A DNA stretch of 40,487 bases, taken from a virus. Below the pieces are notes generated by a model that did no database searches, had not been told where the DNA came from, and saw nothing but the letters and a program-made list of their open reading frames with translations. The translations under genes and the position numbers were made by a program. Location: positions 1-40,487 of the IMG/VR virus record IMGVR_UViG_3300042557_000413; one strand, 5' to 3'. This document shows, in pieces, positions 28,986-37,821 of this stretch (position 1 is the first letter of the stretch; each line of letters starts with the position of its first letter).

Positions 28986-30493
28986 TGTTCATGTTCCTTG
29001 TTGTTTTTTACAGAAAAAACACGGTTTTCCCAAGATTCTACACAGTTTTCTAGCGTTTTTCGGAAGTCTTCTGGCTTTGAATTCGTTGCTTCCAAAAGAA
29101 GTCTCTTAGATTCTTCGCAATGCGTTTGGGATGAGTCGCGATCGAGCCCAAGCTCCTCCATTTTGTCACCAAGCGTTTTTTCCCAGTCACAATACCAATT
29201 CTCCATCCACGTGAGAAAATTCTTGTCGTCTGCGTGCTGCAAAACACGCTTTGACTCGACGCGAATCATGTGACGAAGCTGTGATTCTATAGCTGCCTCA
29301 GCTCTGTCGTCAGACTGGCTAGATTCACGTGAAGAAGTGTTAGGGTTTTCGTACTCGTCCCCACCATCCACCGGATTCATATCGAAGTAGCTTCTAGCCT
29401 CATTTCGACTGATAACGGTTGCTGTTATTAGCTTTGATACGAACTCTGCAGTTGCAGACTTGTCGGAACGAAGCAAAGCACCGTCGTTGAACTTGTGGTA
29501 AAAGCCCCTAGAACGTTCTGATTCCGTCAGTAGCTTCATGTTTGCTTGCTCCTCATACTGCGTAAGCCACGCGCCAAGGCAGTTCATCAAGTAAGACAAA
29601 ACCTTTTGTTCCAGCGAGTTGTAAGAAAAGCTGTTATCGTCTCCGAGTATCGTTTCTAGGCCTAGCCATAAAGCGACCTGCTGACGAGTGAATTTTCTAT
29701 TTTCTAAAAGTTGAGCGTCCGCGTTACTCATTGCTAGAACATTCGCTTTTATTCCTTCACGAAGTAAACCTGTTTTACCTGCGTTTGAGTCCCCGTCGTG
29801 TGCGTTCCTAAACTGCTCTAGAAACTCTTTTGCTTTAGCCTCTTCTCGGAATGCACCTGGAGGAGCTTCTAGCATCAAGCCGCCTGCGTAGCCTTTTTTA
29901 AGTTGCTTTAGTGAATGGTTATCGCTTGCGGTGTCGATCCCTAAAGTGCTTGCGGCTAGCTGGACAATTGAAACACCCGTAAAACCGTCTAAAGTAAATC
30001 CCATCGTATGAAACACGTTGGAGTCTTCTAAAACAACAGTATCCTCTGGATTTTCTCGCATGTCGTTCAGCAAATCAAAACGCTCGTCTCTATGTGGTTT
30101 TGTAAAATGAAGTTTTAGTCCTTCACTCATGACTGTAAGTGTTCTGTCTGGCATCAATGGGATTAGCTCGACAGGAACTCCATTTACGCGGTGTATGTAA
30201 GCTCTAGCATTTCCCCAAAGCAGTGCATGGTTTAAGTGTTGCTGCTTGTAGATTAATGGTGACTGGTAAGCGTTTGGCCTATCCTTCAGAAGTTTATGCG
30301 AAGGATGGTTGACTTGTACTGTCGTTGACCTGTTTTGTTTTCTGTAAAGGGAACATGGCAGCATCGAAAAGTTGTTACTGATCTTGCGAACTCCGTAGAA
30401 AAACGCTGCGCTAGTCAACGCTTTATTGACAGTCATTGCTGACTCGTCGCTACTCTTAAACATATCCCAAAACCAACGTAGTGGCTGCATCAT
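28973..30493 (-). CDS. HK97-family portal protein (506 aa)
   Basis: Order of motifs: 'SAAFFYGVRKISNNFSMLPC', 'HPSHKLLKDRPNAYQSPL', 'HALLWGNARAYIHR', 'PVELIPLMPDRTLTV', and later 'QVALWLGLETILGDDNSFSYNS'. All are typical of the HK97 portal family, the dodecameric DNA gate at one head vertex. C-terminal residues 380-506 are charged. ATG 30493 overlaps the terminase stop (ATGA). Confidence 0.95.
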   Translation of the reverse strand: MMQPLRWFWDMFKSSDESAMTVNKALTSAAFFYGVRKISNNFSMLPCSLYRKQNRSTTVQVNHPSHKLLKDRPNAYQSPLIYKQQHLNHALLWGNARAYIHRVNGVPVELIPLMPDRTLTVMSEGLKLHFTKPHRDERFDLLNDMRENPEDTVVLEDSNVFHTMGFTLDGFTGVSIVQLAASTLGIDTASDNHSLKQLKKGYAGGLMLEAPPGAFREEAKAKEFLEQFRNAHDGDSNAGKTGLLREGIKANVLAMSNADAQLLENRKFTRQQVALWLGLETILGDDNSFSYNSLEQKVLSYLMNCLGAWLTQYEEQANMKLLTESERSRGFYHKFNDGALLRSDKSATAEFVSKLITATVISRNEARSYFDMNPVDGGDEYENPNTSSRESSQSDDRAEAAIESQLRHMIRVESKRVLQHADDKNFLTWMENWYCDWEKTLGDKMEELGLDRDSSQTHCEESKRLLLEATNSKPEDFRKTLENCVESWENRVFSVKNNKEHEQCLP

Positions 30494-32199
30494 ATCAAAA
30501 ACATGCTCCCCGTACTGCGTGTAGGTGCCAGTTGACAGACGCGAAACGCCATAACAATAGCGACTATCATGTCAATTTTATCATTGGAGTTTCCTTTGTC
30601 GAATCTCCATTTTCCATCTGCATCGGCCACGATGATTGCATTGCACGCCATCCACGACAAAACAGGATGACCATCATGCTTAATCAGTCCAATCTTTAGC
30701 AAGTGCAAGAACTCGCGTATTGGCTCGTTAAACATATAAGCCTTTTGAGCCATCGAAACAGCTTGAAATCCTTCCGATATAATCTCTTCCGCCATTAACT
30801 TTGCGTTACTCGGATCGTATGCGGCTGTAGTTATCCCAAAATCTTCCATATCTGTCAGGATATCAGTACGCATTTTTATTAACGGTTGCTGGTGCGAATG
30901 CATCTTGTCGCCATAAATCCAGCTAGCAAAAGGTTCCGCTGTTAGGTCTCGCAACGTGTCAGACGCTATGTAAGCCTTTGCCTTTATCTCATATCGATAA
31001 ACAGGAACGACTTTTTCGCCATCCTTTTCGTCGATGATCGTTTCTTCTCCAACCAAGAAGCGTGCACACGTGCCGAACGCAGCAAAATCGTCTCTAGCTC
31101 CAACGTCGATTCCTAATCCTATTGCGTCCGCTAGTTTCCAATCGGACAAAACGTCCTTGGCGGCGTCCCACGTATCTTTTTCGATAGCACGCTGCGAAGA
31201 ACTTGTAATTCTCTGCATGTGCTTAGACAAAAATGTCTTCTTAAAACTCGGCTTGTTTTTTGCGTCTGTCGCTTGCTGTTGCAAGTAGTCTAAAGAAACC
31301 GAGATTCCTAGATTTGGATTTGCTTTTATCCAGCAATTTTCATCAAACGGATCGTCTTCGTCATCGATTGCAGCGATGAACACAAACTTAGATTCATCGA
31401 CTACGCTACCAAGTGAGATCGACTTGCATAGTTGCAACGTCTCTAGCCAAATTTCGCTTTGATCGTCTCCGAATGTCGTGATCTCAATCTGCAGAGGTTG
31501 CGTTCTCGAGGCTGAACCCGTCACCATCGTGTCATAGTATTTCCGGTGCTGCTTGCGCCATGCGTGCAACTCGTCAAAGATTACATAGTGAGGGTTTGGC
31601 CCGTCCAAAGGCTTGTCGCTTGCTGTCGTGCAGCAAAAGGAGTTAGTTTCTGGCACAAAAAGCCTGTTTATATGGCTTTTTACCATGCTTTTTAAGGAAT
31701 TGTTGGAAGTCCTCATTCGAACAGCTTCATCAAACACGCACTTCGCTTGGTCTTTCTTAGTTGCTGCGATATAGATTTCGCTACCTGGCTCGCGATCCAT
31801 TACCAAACCAATCAACGCAAAGCCAGCAGCAAGCGTACTTTTCCCGTTCTTCCTACCGAAACTCAGATGAGCATAACGAAATCTTCGAGTGTCGTCCGCT
31901 GTTCGCTTCCATCCGTAGATACTCCAAACAATAAACAACTGCCACGGTTCTAAGTGAAAAGGATGGCCAGCAAACTTACTTCCTTTCGAATGACGCAATG
32001 CCATCGGAAAGAAGTTGCAAATATCCTCCGCTTCGACTTCATCGAAGTAGTACGGAAAATCCTCGTTGCCGATTCGCTCCAAGTCCTTTAGGTGACGTTC
32101 ACATGCCGCGATTGCCAACTTACCAGCCACGACCGTACCATCGAGGACATCCTCAATGTACTTGTGTATTCTTTGCTTAGTTGGAGTCGTGCAAATCAT
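30490..32199 (-). CDS. terL: Terminase large subunit, ATPase and nuclease (569 aa)
   Basis: Walker A GRKNGKST (115-122), Walker B VIFDE (206-210) followed by LHAW, then a nuclease domain with GLGIDVGARDDFAAFG and 'GITTAAYDPSNAKLMAE'. It resembles the HK97/phi-type TerL that pumps and cuts DNA. It lies 3 bases after TerS and overlaps the portal by 4. Confidence 0.95.
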   Translation of the reverse strand: MICTTPTKQRIHKYIEDVLDGTVVAGKLAIAACERHLKDLERIGNEDFPYYFDEVEAEDICNFFPMALRHSKGSKFAGHPFHLEPWQLFIVWSIYGWKRTADDTRRFRYAHLSFGRKNGKSTLAAGFALIGLVMDREPGSEIYIAATKKDQAKCVFDEAVRMRTSNNSLKSMVKSHINRLFVPETNSFCCTTASDKPLDGPNPHYVIFDELHAWRKQHRKYYDTMVTGSASRTQPLQIEITTFGDDQSEIWLETLQLCKSISLGSVVDESKFVFIAAIDDEDDPFDENCWIKANPNLGISVSLDYLQQQATDAKNKPSFKKTFLSKHMQRITSSSQRAIEKDTWDAAKDVLSDWKLADAIGLGIDVGARDDFAAFGTCARFLVGEETIIDEKDGEKVVPVYRYEIKAKAYIASDTLRDLTAEPFASWIYGDKMHSHQQPLIKMRTDILTDMEDFGITTAAYDPSNAKLMAEEIISEGFQAVSMAQKAYMFNEPIREFLHLLKIGLIKHDGHPVLSWMACNAIIVADADGKWRFDKGNSNDKIDMIVAIVMAFRVCQLAPTRSTGSMFLI

Positions 32200-32201
32200 A
32201 A

Positions 32202-32690
32202 TCAGTTAGGTTTTGGTCCCATCCTTCGAAGTAGCATTTCGGCAAACGGGTCTAGTTCTTTCTTGCCACCGACGGCAACAATCTTCGATTTGCTTGCAGG
32301 AGTAAGCCCGAACTCTGTCAACTCTTTTAGAAATCGGTTTGCGTGCATGTGTAGTTGAGTTGCTTCCGGCTTCGTAATCGGTCCTCCTGTCGCCCCAACC
32401 GTTGCTACATTGCCTTCCTTACATTCTGAGTAAAGCCACATCAACTGTGCCCAGTCTAGAGCGTGCATAGTAAGCAAAGGAGCACAAGCCGTCGTTAGAA
32501 CTCCTGCGTCACCAAGGATCGTGCAGCACCAATTCCAATACCAAGCGGCGTCTTTGTTTTCAGACACAATCTCAGGCATTTCCGGAGCCCCCTGGACATA
32601 CTTCGGCATATCCTTAGGTCTGCGTTGCGGATCTTTTACGTACGCTCCAGAGGCTTCTAATACTGCGGGATCTTTTCTAGGTCTTGCCAT
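32202..32690 (-). CDS. terS: Terminase small subunit, P27-like (162 aa)
   Basis: The N-terminus MARPRKDPAVLEASGAYVKD with 'RRPKDMPKYVQGAPEMPEI' and the helical core 'WYWNWCCTILGDAGVLTTA...ALDWAQLMWLY' match the phage terminase small-subunit P27 family. It recognises the packaging site and recruits TerL. It is joined to the HNH gene by TAATG. Confidence 0.85.
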   Translation of the reverse strand: MARPRKDPAVLEASGAYVKDPQRRPKDMPKYVQGAPEMPEIVSENKDAAWYWNWCCTILGDAGVLTTACAPLLTMHALDWAQLMWLYSECKEGNVATVGATGGPITKPEATQLHMHANRFLKELTEFGLTPASKSKIVAVGGKKELDPFAEMLLRRMGPKPN

Positions 32691-33064
32691 TACGATAGTC
32701 CTTCATTTAATGCTTCAACGTAGTGTTGATTGCTCCACTGCTTAACCTCTATTCCCGCCATCGCATCACCTTCTAAAAGATCATGGCACGGCACACAGAC
32801 AGCTAGCCAATTGTCGAAGTTCATCCGCCTGGATTCGTCGTCTTTTACTGCAATTATGTGGTGCATGTGCTCGCTTATGTTTGCCGACTCGACTCCAACT
32901 ACCATCATGCACCTTTCGCAAAGTGGGTAGTTTGTTCGATGTCTTTCGCTCGCTGCTCTGTGATCCGATCCATAACCTCTTTCCTTCGTCTTCCTTGTTT
33001 CTGGCTTGCAGTTCTTGCAACTCTCGCCGTTTTTCAAAACTTTTCCACACTTACAAAACCTCAA
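32690..33064 (-). CDS. HNH endonuclease (124 aa)
   Basis: Two cysteine pairs form an N-terminal ribbon (CKC, CKNC). 'YPLCERCMM' (46-54) opens the HNH domain, with HMHHI (66-70), FDNWLAVCVPCHD (83-95) and C90/C93-H94 as metal and fold residues. HNH proteins beside TerS/TerL are typical of cos phages with HK97-type terminases and stimulate end cutting. A TTG start is used here (GGGGAG 9 bases upstream), which is uncommon. Confidence 0.9.
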   Translation of the reverse strand: MRFCKCGKVLKNGESCKNCKPETRKTKERGYGSDHRAASERHRTNYPLCERCMMVVGVESANISEHMHHIIAVKDDESRRMNFDNWLAVCVPCHDLLEGDAMAGIEVKQWSNQHYVEALNEGLS

Positions 33065-33253
33065 AAATTAAAACTCCCCGTTTTGCGGACATATACGGAA
33101 GTGGGCAAGGCGGTCGCTGTGTTAAAATCGCTGTACATTTTCACCACCCCCCGTACTGTGTCCTAAGTGTTCGCCGCCTTCGGTCGCGATTCGTATTGAT
33201 TGATGCATGGAAGTACCTTTTGGCATGGGGGAGGGCTGTGGGTACGAGTTCCA
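33065..33253. other. Intergenic region between tailspike and packaging genes; possible cos
   Basis: These 189 bases carry no gene I can support. They contain a G/C-run segment (ACCACCCCCCGTACTGTG near 33140-33160), a repeated CGGTCGC, and an AT-rich end. Position directly before HNH/TerS is where cos sites lie in this class, so this is the best place for cos and a packaging-operon promoter. No clear -35/-10 pair is seen. Confidence 0.4.
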
Positions 33254-35863
33254 TTAGTACAAACTTTCGTTGGCCCCAACAGGTCGCCAAGGTGGAATCG
33301 TTGGTGATGTCATCCCAGAAATGCTGATTACGGTATTATTGGCTTGCACCGAGTCATGTGTTCCAGCAATTGCAACTGATTTGGCAATCACATTTCCAAC
33401 AGCAACGCAATTTTTATTGCTCACGTTATCAGAAGTCATTCCAAGCCGAATAGCTTGTGACGACCCTGGGGCAACCGGAACGTAACAACCGATAGCAGCT
33501 CCACCGATTGTCTTTGTCGCATCGATTGGGCCTGAGCATCTAATACCAATAGCTGCGGATGAGGTAGATCGATCAGACATATAAACTTTGCAGTTGGTTG
33601 CCGATGCACCCGCCGGTACTTCTATCCCGAGCACTTCCGCGTATAGGTTGTCGCGGAAAGTGTAGACACGTACATCGTCGAATGTCCATGATGCTGTATC
33701 GAATGGAACGGGAACAGCCCACCATGCATCTAAACGAGTTGCAATACCAGCTTGAAATCCGGTTATGTCAATGTTACTTACGTGCACATCCATGTAGGCA
33801 ACGGTAGTCGTTCCTGATTCCGTTTTTCGGAACGTCTGAACTAGAGGCAGGATTCCAACGTTAAACGTGTCGTTTGGCTTGAACCCAGGCCCGGCCATGT
33901 AACCACCGGAAATGTTAACGTTTCCGCAATCGACCAGATACAACGCACAACCGACAGAAGTCAGAGGCAGATTAGCCGATGCAACAGCATCACGAACCCA
34001 CACACCAGCCGTGCGAATGTAGATACCTTTAGTGTTTGATCCGTCGTTAAAAACTAACGAGCAAGCGTCCCCGTTTTGAACGGACGTACCGTCTAGCCTT
34101 GTGGTCGGAAGCCCTGCAAACGTGCCAGACACACCACAGAACGGCCCGTTATGCAGCTCCCATCGATAGACGTTGTTTTGCCAGTTGATGTAACGAATTC
34201 CCCGAAGATCAACCCAACAATTTACAAATTCACAATCTCTTACGTTTAGTTCGCCAATGTACGGGCCGTTCGTTACATCCGCCGCACTGATTTGCATCAT
34301 GCCACAGCTTTCGAATTTGCACTTCGAAAACGAAAGTCTTTCCATGTTGACGCCTGTTGAAACGGAAGACAATGTGATAGCTGAAAAGTTTTTGGCCACA
34401 ACGTTTTCGGCTAGAAAATTATCATCTTTGTCATTTGCGGAAACAGCGTCGAGAGTACCGAACACACCTTGGCCTTTAATGCCTCCAGAGTTGTCGAAGA
34501 CACAATCCTTTACACGTATATTGCGAGAATTAGCCGAGAACGTAATGACTCCTTCCGAGTGGCCGCTATCTTTCGTGTTGGTGTTGACTGTCTGGCAATT
34601 TTGAACCAATAACCCTCTGGCTTCCGATCCATTCCCCGAAATTGAGCTATGGAAAAAGGAACCGTTAAGATTTTCTCCGTAGCAATCACGAACAACCCCA
34701 GCGCCAATAGTCAAATTTTCGTTCGGCATGTTTGTAAACGTGCAGTTCTCAACCTTTGCACGCCCCAGATTTACGCCATATCCTGCTGCCCAGTCGAGTA
34801 CATCGGAATGATTAGCATTATCCCCATCGAACGTAATGTCTTTAATCTCGGTTCTCAAGTTGTTTACGTCGGCTATTATCAACGCTTCGAGGGCTACTAA
34901 CTTGTTTCCTATGACACAATTTTGTTGCAAGGCTTCACCGAATGTAACAACATTTCCTACGATGCTTGCGATGATAAAACCACCTGAACCATAGGTTACA
35001 GAAGTTCCATTCACCATTGCATGGCCGCCAACTACCCCCGCAGTTTTCACGACGAACGCACGCATTCCAACACGAAAAACTGAAGCATCAGCTACCGTTA
35101 CTGAAGTCGTTCCAGAATTGCTATTGGCCGTTAGTAGAGACGCTCTTTGTGGTGCACGCTTTATTGTTGCACCGTTGCCGTTGATTCGCATACGCCTGCT
35201 TATTCGCATAGGGAAATCAACGTTGTATGTAGTGCTACGTTGCAGCTCTAAAATGCATCCAGACGGAATAATGTGTGCTGCTGCGGTCAGCTTATCACCA
35301 TTGATTGTCGAGCTTGTAACGCCCCAATCTCCGACCTGAACACCCATTGGAACCCACTCGACATTGAATCGAACACCATCCCAGATGCGTTCGATAATCG
35401 ACCCATCGGTTCTCGCAATACGAAATACGTTGTCGGTTGCCGATACTTGATCGGATGAAAGACGGTACTCGCCAGTTAGATCACGAATGTACTTCGTCGT
35501 CGTTGCTAGTAACGCTGCTCGTGTTGTCACCTGAGCCGCAACAGCATCGTTGACGGTAGACGTGCCATCAACCACCGCCCCACTGCCATTCATCGCTAAT
35601 AGCTGAGTCGATGCCGGTGTTGCCAAATCTGCAAGCGATTTAACCTTTGCTGATAACCTAGCATCAGGTAGCGTACCAGTCGTTAGATTCGTTGCCGATA
35701 TGTCCAAGTACGCCAACGCATTCCAAGCCGTCACCCCATCACCGACCTTCATCTGCTTCGTCGTACTGTCGTAGCCGATCTCACCGTCCGCAAGTATCGG
35801 ATTAGCCGCACTCCATTGTGCAGAGCTACCTCGTCGTGATTGAATTGTATCTTTCACTGGCAT
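33254..35863 (-). CDS. Beta-helix tailspike/receptor-binding protein (869 aa)
   Basis: ATG 35863 (AGGT at 7 bases) opens with the Mtd-like N-terminal module: MPVKDTIQSRRGSSAQWSAA, then VGDGVTAWNALAY. A linker follows, then a long right-handed beta-helix region: 'MRINGNGATIKRAPQR', 'EIKDITFDGDNANHSD', 'AKVENCTFTNMPNENLTIG', 'NIRVKDCVFDNSGG', 'GELNVRDCEFVNCWVDL'. This is a pectate-lyase-like tailspike that may bind or digest surface polysaccharide; catalytic residues are not identified. It ends the fibre block. Confidence 0.88.
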   Translation of the reverse strand: MPVKDTIQSRRGSSAQWSAANPILADGEIGYDSTTKQMKVGDGVTAWNALAYLDISATNLTTGTLPDARLSAKVKSLADLATPASTQLLAMNGSGAVVDGTSTVNDAVAAQVTTRAALLATTTKYIRDLTGEYRLSSDQVSATDNVFRIARTDGSIIERIWDGVRFNVEWVPMGVQVGDWGVTSSTINGDKLTAAAHIIPSGCILELQRSTTYNVDFPMRISRRMRINGNGATIKRAPQRASLLTANSNSGTTSVTVADASVFRVGMRAFVVKTAGVVGGHAMVNGTSVTYGSGGFIIASIVGNVVTFGEALQQNCVIGNKLVALEALIIADVNNLRTEIKDITFDGDNANHSDVLDWAAGYGVNLGRAKVENCTFTNMPNENLTIGAGVVRDCYGENLNGSFFHSSISGNGSEARGLLVQNCQTVNTNTKDSGHSEGVITFSANSRNIRVKDCVFDNSGGIKGQGVFGTLDAVSANDKDDNFLAENVVAKNFSAITLSSVSTGVNMERLSFSKCKFESCGMMQISAADVTNGPYIGELNVRDCEFVNCWVDLRGIRYINWQNNVYRWELHNGPFCGVSGTFAGLPTTRLDGTSVQNGDACSLVFNDGSNTKGIYIRTAGVWVRDAVASANLPLTSVGCALYLVDCGNVNISGGYMAGPGFKPNDTFNVGILPLVQTFRKTESGTTTVAYMDVHVSNIDITGFQAGIATRLDAWWAVPVPFDTASWTFDDVRVYTFRDNLYAEVLGIEVPAGASATNCKVYMSDRSTSSAAIGIRCSGPIDATKTIGGAAIGCYVPVAPGSSQAIRLGMTSDNVSNKNCVAVGNVIAKSVAIAGTHDSVQANNTVISISGMTSPTIPPWRPVGANESLY

Positions 35864-35888
35864 GGTTTTACCTGACTTATTTTTCTGA

Positions 35889-37622
35889 TCATTCCCAAAC
35901 ACCTCCAACCTTAACGAAGGGTGTTGCACTCTTCCAAGTGCCAGTTACTTTCACAAAAGCCATCGCATCTTTCCACTCACCCGCAACCTTCAGCCTGAAG
36001 CCACCCAGAGCAACATTGCCACTCTGCAAAGTTGCCGAAGCAAGCTGAACAGATAGCGAACCAGTAGCACCGTTTGCAACTGTACCAGTTGACGATACAA
36101 CGCACGAGTCGAGTGCTCGGTTGACTGACGCTGTTAAGCCAGCACTGAAAGAACCAGTGGACGACAACGTAGCATCTGCGAGTGTTCGCGTTACGCTACC
36201 TGATGCACCGGCAGCTAATGTGCCAGTTGCCGACGATACAACGTCAGCGAGTGTCCTGTTGACGCTACCACTTAGCCCAGCCGCAAGCGTTCCAGTTGCC
36301 GAGCAAGTAACAGCCGCAAGAGTTGACGATACCGAACCAGTTACGGAACCAGCCGCACCACCTGTTGCTGATAGCGTTGCGTTGTCCAGTGTACGCGTTA
36401 CCGTACCTGATGCACCCGCAGCGACAGTGCCAGAAGACGATAGCGAAGCATTATCGAGTGTTCTAGTTACAGTTCCGCTCAAGCCAGAAGCAAGCGTACC
36501 AGAAGCCGACAGCGTTGCCGCTGCTAGCGTAACCGATACTGTTGCTGTTACCCCACTTCCGACCGTGCCAGTGGAAGCTAATGTTGCTGCATCCAGCGTG
36601 CTTGTCACCGTACCAGAAGCACCAGCAGTTAAAGTCCCTGACGACGATAGAGTTGCACCGTCTAGCGTCTTTGCAAGCGTACCGCTTGGACTGGCTGCTC
36701 CTGAACGTACGGCTAAACGTCGGCGGCTTTCGTATGCGATACCACGACGAGTGGCTAATGTGCGGATTTCGGACGGGGTGAGGACGCGGTCGTAAACGCG
36801 GATGTCGTCCATTTGCCCGTTAAGTGGATAGGAACCTCCTGTGGGACGATCACCAAAAGTTAAGTTTTGGATGCTTGATATAGGCGACTGGTTTGCGATT
36901 GTTCCCTGTAAAATTCCATTTACATATAATCGAGTATCAGAGCCGCGTGTCAAAGCAACATGCTGCCAAATATTATCGGTTGCCGCAAAACTGACACCAA
37001 ACGGAAAGCTACTTCCTACAAAGTCCGAAGCATTCGAGATAAACAACTCGAATACTTCGCCATCAGAGTTCCAATTTGTTACTAAAGCTTGAAACTGGCC
37101 GGTAATCCTCGGTCTTACCCAAATAACATAGCTGATTGCATTCCACGAACCTATTTTAAGTGTAGTTGTTACTCTGTCATCTGTCCCGTCAAAATCCAAA
37201 GCCCCCTTCCCACCGCTCACAACCCAGTCACTAGCCGCATCCATATTCGTCAGCGTACCGTGATTGCCGTACACAGACTCATCACGCAGAGTCAAACCAG
37301 TCGCACCAAGAGACGGTGCCCAAGCACCCACGCAACCATCCCATAGACTAGGATACTTCGGTGTGCCACCACGACGAGGAGAATAGAAACCGCTTCGGTA
37401 GCTCGGGTTATTCGAGCTTGGGATAACAATCGCGGATGAGGTTGTAGGTCCGGTGCCTGTAGCTGACAGCGTTGCACTACCAAGCGTCGCGGTCAGCGTA
37501 CCTGTTACACCAGCTACTGGCTCGACGAGCAATTCATCGACGTACCAGCCCGCAGGAATCAGTTCTGCTTCCCACCATGCTAACGGTTCTAGATGTCGAT
37601 CAAACGCACCGATCCGCGCCAT
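35889..37622 (-). CDS. LamG/ConA-like fibre protein with 23-residue repeats (577 aa)
   Basis: ATG 37622 starts MARIGAFDRHLEPLAWW. A ConA/LamG domain spans about residues 100-300: 'GALDFDGTDDRVTTTL', 'SYVIWVRPRITGQ', 'WQHVALTRGSDTRLYVNG', 'LNGQMDDIRVYDRVLTPSEI'. About ten 23-residue repeats follow (consensus SGTVTRTLDNATLSSTGTVAA). The C-terminal 42 residues include a short doublet 'GEWKDAMAFVKV/GTWKSATPFVKV'. A surface-binding tail fibre is inferred. Confidence 0.8.
   Translation of the reverse strand: MARIGAFDRHLEPLAWWEAELIPAGWYVDELLVEPVAGVTGTLTATLGSATLSATGTGPTTSSAIVIPSSNNPSYRSGFYSPRRGGTPKYPSLWDGCVGAWAPSLGATGLTLRDESVYGNHGTLTNMDAASDWVVSGGKGALDFDGTDDRVTTTLKIGSWNAISYVIWVRPRITGQFQALVTNWNSDGEVFELFISNASDFVGSSFPFGVSFAATDNIWQHVALTRGSDTRLYVNGILQGTIANQSPISSIQNLTFGDRPTGGSYPLNGQMDDIRVYDRVLTPSEIRTLATRRGIAYESRRRLAVRSGAASPSGTLAKTLDGATLSSSGTLTAGASGTVTSTLDAATLASTGTVGSGVTATVSVTLAAATLSASGTLASGLSGTVTRTLDNASLSSSGTVAAGASGTVTRTLDNATLSATGGAAGSVTGSVSSTLAAVTCSATGTLAAGLSGSVNRTLADVVSSATGTLAAGASGSVTRTLADATLSSTGSFSAGLTASVNRALDSCVVSSTGTVANGATGSLSVQLASATLQSGNVALGGFRLKVAGEWKDAMAFVKVTGTWKSATPFVKVGGVWE
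36018..36686 (-). repeat. 69-bp tandem repeats encoding the 23-residue units
   Basis: Nine full and one partial 69-bp units encode SGTVTRTLDNATLSSTGTVAAG-like segments with alternating Thr/Ser-Leu strands. One isolated copy (TGTLTATLGSATLSATGTG) lies near the N-terminus at about 37470. The units vary by point changes, so they are old rather than newly copied. Confidence 0.8.
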
Positions 37623-37623
37623 T

Positions 37624-37821
37624 TTAGTCGCCCCCGCCTTCTTCAACAGGAGGAGGAATCAGAGACCACTCCGAATCGACGTATTGCCAACCAGGGCCAG
37701 CGTAATCGGGACACACAATAACAGTGAGATGGACCGGCGCAGTCCAAGCCTCGACCCCATCCCAAACACACACGTTAAAGACTTGACCTGATGCTGTCAG
37801 TAACGCCCAACGTGTCACCAT
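37624..37821 (-). CDS. Small fibre-associated protein (65 aa)
   Basis: A 65-residue protein: MVTRWALLTASGQVFNVCVW, then PGWQYVDSEWSLIPPPVEEG. Tryptophan-rich, soluble, family not recognised. It overlaps the glycine-rich adhesin by 7 bases and stands one base before the LamG protein. It may be an adaptor or chaperone for the adjacent fibres. Confidence 0.65.
   Translation of the reverse strand: MVTRWALLTASGQVFNVCVWDGVEAWTAPVHLTVIVCPDYAGPGWQYVDSEWSLIPPPVEEGGGD

Noticed and set aside
36121-36795. Long plus-strand open frame (Val/Pro/Ala-rich)
   Set aside because: It is the antisense shadow of the 23-residue repeats, with no start signal or homology.
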